Source: an uncultured Actinoplanes sp. (GTDB lineage: Bacteria; Actinomycetota; Actinomycetes; Mycobacteriales; Micromonosporaceae). Taken from it: a DNA stretch of 8,845 nucleotides. The notes under the pieces are model-generated. The model had not been told where the DNA came from. It did no database searches and worked only from the letters and a program-made list of their open reading frames with translations. Position numbers and translations under genes: made by a program. The DNA lies in contig CAKUMG010000181.1 of the NCBI GenBank assembly GCA_934667465.1, positions 1-8,845 of the forward strand, given 5' to 3'. Below, in pieces: positions 5,929 to 8,845 of the stretch (position 1 is the first letter of the stretch; every line of letters starts with the position of its first letter).

Positions 5929-6015
5929 CCGCCGCGCGGCACGACCACCACCGCGCGGACTAACCGCTGCGCGGCACGACCACCACGGCGTGGACTAACC
6001 GCTGCGCGGCACCAC
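5911..6015. repeat. Three tandem copies of a 35-bp repeat at the convergent gene ends
   Basis: Copies lie at 5911-5945, 5946-5980 and 5981-6015. Neighbouring copies agree at 32 of 35 positions by hand count. The kinase stop codon is in copy 1 and the stress-protein stop codon in copy 3, at equivalent places. Copies 1 and 2 also carry CCGCGCGG palindromes (5916, 5932, 5951) that can pair into GC-rich stems and may help end transcription from both sides. Confidence 0.85.
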
Positions 6016-6870
6016 GACGACCGGCCGCCGCGCCCGGCGGACCAGCCGCGCCGACACGCCCCCGAGCAGCACCCGCCGCCCGGGCCCGTAACCGCGCGAC
6101 CCGCAGAACAGCACGTCCACGTCGTCGAGCTCGCCGAGCTGCTCCACCACGTCCCCGACCCGGATCTCCCAGTCCGCCTCGGTGTCCCGGACCGAGGCGG
6201 CGGCCCGGCCCAGCGCGGCCTCGTACGTCTCCCGCGCCGTGTCCCGCAGCGCGTGCTCCGCGTCCCGCCCGACCCCGAACGGCAGCGTCCCCTCCGCCGC
6301 GGCCACGACGGTGATCAGCCGCACCGGCGTCTTCGTGGGCGCGGCGAGGGTCACGGCGGTCTCCAGCGCGGCCCGCCCGTCGAGCGTGTCCACGTACGCG
6401 ACCCCGACCCGGCCCAGCGTCCCCGGCGGGCGCTCCATGCCGGTGGGCGCCACGGCGATCGGGCACACGCTGCCGGCCAGCAGCCGGTCGGCGGTGCTGC
6501 CCGCGAACAGCCGCTGCCGGGGCCCCTGCCGCCCCGAGCCGACCACGATCCCCGAGGCGCGCACCTCCCCGGCCAGGTCGTGCAGCCCGTGCGCCGCGGA
6601 CGTGGAGGCCACCGCCCGGTACTCGGCCGCGTCCCCGGCCGTCTCCCGGGCGGTGTCGAGCACGGTCTGCGCCGCCCGGTGCCGGTCGGCGACCCATTCG
6701 GCGTCCACCCGGCCGGAGCCCAGCGCGGCCGGGGCGGGATGCACCACGGCCACGACCAGCGGCACGCCCAGGGTGTCGGCCGCCCACCGGCCCAGCACCA
6801 GCGCGTCCCGGGCGGACTCGCCGCCGTCGACGCCCACCACGATCGGTCCCGTCGCCCGCTGCGTGATCAT
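5995..6870 (-). CDS. Universal stress protein with two tandem UspA domains
   Basis: 291-residue cytosolic protein made of two UspA folds. The first starts at IVVGVDGGESARDAL and ends near GIVVGSGRQGPRQRLFAGS. The second starts at GRVGVAYVDTLDGRAAL and ends with the family's CGSRGYGPGRRVLLGG and a final VVVVP strand. The usual ATP-binding pattern G-x2-G-x9-G-(S/T) is almost complete in both. The first domain has Arg instead of the second Gly; the second has Gly instead of the last Ser/Thr. ATP binding is thus likely but not certain. ATG at 6870 overlaps the TGA of the upstream permease as ATGA and has GAGGGG (6884-6879) eight bases away, so the two are translated together. The last eight codons and stop lie in the third copy of the 35-bp repeat. 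Such proteins serve in dormancy, starvation or redox stress; a permease partner suggests energy or nutrient sensing. Confidence 0.9.
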   Translation of the reverse strand: MITQRATGPIVVGVDGGESARDALVLGRWAADTLGVPLVVAVVHPAPAALGSGRVDAEWVADRHRAAQTVLDTARETAGDAAEYRAVASTSAAHGLHDLAGEVRASGIVVGSGRQGPRQRLFAGSTADRLLAGSVCPIAVAPTGMERPPGTLGRVGVAYVDTLDGRAALETAVTLAAPTKTPVRLITVVAAAEGTLPFGVGRDAEHALRDTARETYEAALGRAAASVRDTEADWEIRVGDVVEQLGELDDVDVLFCGSRGYGPGRRVLLGGVSARLVRRARRPVVVVPRSG

Positions 6871-8324
6871 GACTGCGGCCCCTCGTCGCGGGCCCAGCCG
6901 GGGGTGCCGGTCTCGCCGCGGCGCAGCCGGGAGTTGCGGTAGCCGTACAGGAAGTAGATGAGCAGCCCGAGCAGCAGCCACACCCCGAACCGGATCCAGG
7001 TGTCCAGCGGCAGGTCGGTCATCAGATAGACCGCGAACACGATGCCCAGGATCGGCAGCACCGGCGACCACGGCACCCGGTAGGGGCGCGGCATGTCGGG
7101 GCGGGTCCGGCGCAGCACGATCACGCCGATGTTGACCAGCACGAACGCGAACAGCGTGCCGATGTTGACCAGCTTGACGATCTCGGAGAGCGGCACCAGC
7201 GCCGCCAGGATGGCGATCAGGACGCCGAGCCCGATGGTGAGCCGCGCCGGGGTCCCGTACCGCTGGTTGACCTTGGCGAGCCGCTGCGGGAGCAGGCCGT
7301 CGCGGCACATGGCGAAGAAGATGCGCGTCTGCCCGTACATGATGACCAGCACCACGCTGCTGATCGCCACGACCGCGCCGAACGCGAGCAGCCCGGCCGC
7401 CCAGGTGATTCCGGCGCCCTGGTCCAGGGCCGCGGCCAGCGGTGCATCGCTGCCCTCGAGCTGTTCGGGGCTGGCGATGCCGACCGCGCCGGTCGCGGTG
7501 AGAACGTAGAAGATGGTGCAGATGACCAGCGAGCCGATGATCGCCAGCGGCAGGTCCCTGGCCGGGTTCTTGGCCTCCTCGCTGCCGGTGGAGACCGCGT
7601 CGAACCCGATGTAGGCGAAGAAGATGATCGCTGCGGCCGCTGTCACCCCGTCCACGCCGCTCGGGGCGAACGGCTGGAAGTTGCCGGTCCCGAAGTTGAA
7701 GAACGCGACGACGATGAAGAAGATCAGCACCGCGAGCTTGACGACGACCATGACGAGGTTGACCCGGGCGCTCTCGGTGACGCCGCGGACCAGCAGGAAC
7801 GTGATCGCCAGGATGACCAGGACGGCGGGCAGGTTGAAGACGCCGCCGTCCTCGGGTGACTTCGCGATCGCGTCGGGCAGCTGGTAGCCGAACGCCGCGT
7901 CGAGGAACGCGTTGAGGTTGCCGCCCCAGCCGACAGCGATCGCGGCCACGCTGACGCCGTACTCCAGGATCAGGTCCCAGCCGATGATCCAGGCGACGAC
8001 CTCGCCCAGGGTCGCGTACGTGTAGGTGTAGGCGCTGCCGGCGACCGGGATCGACGACGCCAGCTCCGCGTAGGAGAGGGCGGAGAAGACGCAGGCCACG
8101 GCGGCGAGCACGAACGACAGGATGACGGCGGGACCGGCGATCCCGGCGCCCTCGCCGATGACGACGAAGATGCCGGTGCCGATGATCGCGCCGACACCCA
8201 TGGCTGTCAGGTGCAGCGGGCCGACGGCTTTCTTGAGCCCGTGCCCCTCCTCGGCTGTCTCGGTGATCAGCGACCGGACATCGCGCACGGCGAAGATCCC
8301 GGGCTTGCTGGAACTCGTGGTCAC
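6867..8324 (-). CDS. APC-superfamily amino-acid permease (CAT/YfnA-like)
   Basis: 485-residue integral membrane protein with about twelve hydrophobic helices. It would import an amino acid or polyamine by proton symport or exchange. Seen: the unwound first helix GAIIGTGIF (45-53) that forms the substrate site in this superfamily, PVAGSAYTYTYATLGE, the FFAYIGFDAVSTGSEEAKNPARDLP segment (parts; Glu249-Pro254) typical of cationic-amino-acid-transporter relatives, and the late MYGQTRIFFAMCRDGLLP loop. GTG at 8324 is chosen because AGAGGGGGT (8339-8331) precedes it at 7 bases. ATG at 8360 would add 12 residues without a site, and the frame beyond that is not protein-like. First gene of an operon with the universal stress protein. 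Substrate cannot be read from sequence. Confidence 0.9.
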   Translation of the reverse strand: MTTSSSKPGIFAVRDVRSLITETAEEGHGLKKAVGPLHLTAMGVGAIIGTGIFVVIGEGAGIAGPAVILSFVLAAVACVFSALSYAELASSIPVAGSAYTYTYATLGEVVAWIIGWDLILEYGVSVAAIAVGWGGNLNAFLDAAFGYQLPDAIAKSPEDGGVFNLPAVLVILAITFLLVRGVTESARVNLVMVVVKLAVLIFFIVVAFFNFGTGNFQPFAPSGVDGVTAAAAIIFFAYIGFDAVSTGSEEAKNPARDLPLAIIGSLVICTIFYVLTATGAVGIASPEQLEGSDAPLAAALDQGAGITWAAGLLAFGAVVAISSVVLVIMYGQTRIFFAMCRDGLLPQRLAKVNQRYGTPARLTIGLGVLIAILAALVPLSEIVKLVNIGTLFAFVLVNIGVIVLRRTRPDMPRPYRVPWSPVLPILGIVFAVYLMTDLPLDTWIRFGVWLLLGLLIYFLYGYRNSRLRRGETGTPGWARDEGPQS

Positions 8325-8599
8325 GGCACCACCCCCTCTGCCGAATACCGTGGTCACCATCGATGGATGTCGCTTCCCCGGGCGGGGACGATCCGCAGCA
8401 TGCGGGAACTTTCGCCGTGCGGGTTGCTCCCGGGCTACCCACTGTGAGTCACGCCCGGCGCACCGGTTGTGCGGCGAACTGTCGGTTTGGAGCGCCAGCC
8501 TGCGAGCCGGGCGGAGCACGTTGTACCGTGGCCTCACGGGGCAGGCGGACCGGGGGGAATTCGCAGGCCCGACGCGTGTGAGCGAGCGGATGGAGTGCC
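8325..8599. other. Divergent control region between permease and STAS genes
   Basis: 275 bases with no convincing gene. It must hold promoters for both directions, but I find no hexamer pair that meets consensus. GGGTAG on the minus strand (8440-8435) resembles a SigF -10 but lacks GTTT/GNNT at 14-16 bases. A 10-bp palindrome CCATCGATGG (8357-8366) lies in the probable permease leader. A small dyad CGCAC-CGGTT-GTGCG is at 8459-8473. Confidence 0.4.
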
Positions 8600-8845
8600 A
8601 TGGGCGAGGCCGTGATGACGACCCGGCGCCAGGCGGACGGCACCATCGTCGTCGACGTCCGCGGCATCCTCGACGCGGCGACCGTCGACGCGCTGCGCTC
8701 GGCCCTGGTGAGCACGCTGCACGGGCAGCGACCGCAGATGATGATCGTCGACCTGACCTTCGTCACGTTCATGGACTCCATGGGCGTCGGCGCGCTGGTC
8801 GCGGGGCACAACGCCGCGCGCGAGACCGGCACCCGGTTCGTGCTG
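8600..8845 (+). CDS. STAS-domain anti-sigma-factor antagonist (partial, cut at right edge)
   Basis: First 82 residues of a STAS protein of the SpoIIAA/RsbV kind. Such proteins bind an anti-sigma factor kinase when unphosphorylated and so free a stress sigma factor. Seen: the opening beta-strands (GTIVVDVRGILDAATVDAL, residues 14-32), MMIVDLTFVTFMDSMGVGAL (47-66) with the conserved phosphorylatable Ser60 in the DS-G motif, and the following helix. ATG at 8600 has GGAG (8592-8595) four bases upstream. The frame is open to the window end with no stop. Divergent from the permease/stress-protein operon. It may act in a SigF/SigB-type switch, which fits the promoter of the kinase gene, but the partner sigma and anti-sigma genes are not visible. 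Confidence 0.88.
   Translation, partial: MGEAVMTTRRQADGTIVVDVRGILDAATVDALRSALVSTLHGQRPQMMIVDLTFVTFMDSMGVGALVAGHNAARETGTRFVL

Noticed and set aside
8435..8440. SigF-type promoter for the permease operon (GGGTAG on the minus strand)
   Set aside because: No GTTT or GNNT element at 14-16 bases upstream, so the half-match alone is not enough.
5995..8442. A single open minus-strand frame of 815 codons covering the stress protein and the permease region
   Set aside because: Only the last 291 codons look like protein. The earlier part is an Arg/Gly/Pro-rich off-frame reading of the permease gene, whose own frame has clear membrane helices and motifs. It is not a fusion.
8325..8450. A c-di-AMP (ydaO-type) or other riboswitch in the permease leader
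   Set aside because: Permeases of this kind can have one, but I cannot recognise the conserved core or a terminator/anti-terminator pair. A covariance-model search would settle it.

Overview
The window is high-GC DNA (about 70% or more in the genes). It shows GTG/TTG as well as ATG starts, G-rich Shine-Dalgarno sites, ATGA start/stop overlaps, a SigF/SigB-type promoter and long antisense open frames. This points to an actinobacterium, plausibly a filamentous soil type such as a Micromonosporaceae relative. The genus cannot be fixed from the sequence alone. There are no tRNA, rRNA, CRISPR, insertion-sequence or phage features.

Left part (1-2080, minus strand): a tightly packed operon of surface-glycan genes. 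A dolichol-phosphate-mannose-synthase-like GT2 glycosyltransferase comes first (1028-1969). It is followed after 8 bases by a second GT2 glycosyltransferase (66-1019). That gene overlaps by ATGA the start of a third gene, which runs off the left edge. The operon has a good sigma-70-type promoter whose spacer is filled by a perfect 14-bp palindrome (2062-2075), a likely operator.

Middle part (2080-4830, plus strand): a comparatively AT-rich stretch without a convincing gene. A 47-residue CxCGH-type putative zinc protein follows, then a PAPS-dependent sulfotransferase, then a cytosolic five-bladed beta-propeller (GH43/GH32-like) protein. Similar CTA-N9-TAG dyads precede the sulfotransferase and the propeller gene. 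With the glycosyltransferases next door, the simplest reading is a locus that builds, sulfates and perhaps trims an envelope or exported glycan. This is inference.

Right part (4830-8845): a stress-signalling and transport block. A soluble Ser/Thr protein kinase lies behind a textbook GTTT-N16-GGGTAC (SigF/SigB-type) promoter. Convergent to it is an operon of an APC-family amino-acid permease and a tandem-domain universal stress protein, joined by an ATGA overlap. Divergent from that operon is a STAS-domain anti-sigma-factor antagonist, cut by the right edge. Kinase, stress protein and anti-anti-sigma factor together suggest general-stress (SigF/SigB) control. The kinase and the stress-protein gene end inside different copies of a 35-bp tandem repeat, which seems to have arisen from their once-overlapping stop codons.

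Most genes are recognisable families in a plausible order. I see no clear new defence or mobile system. The points most worth following are the 35-bp repeat, the two operator candidates and the small cysteine protein with its overlapping upstream frame.
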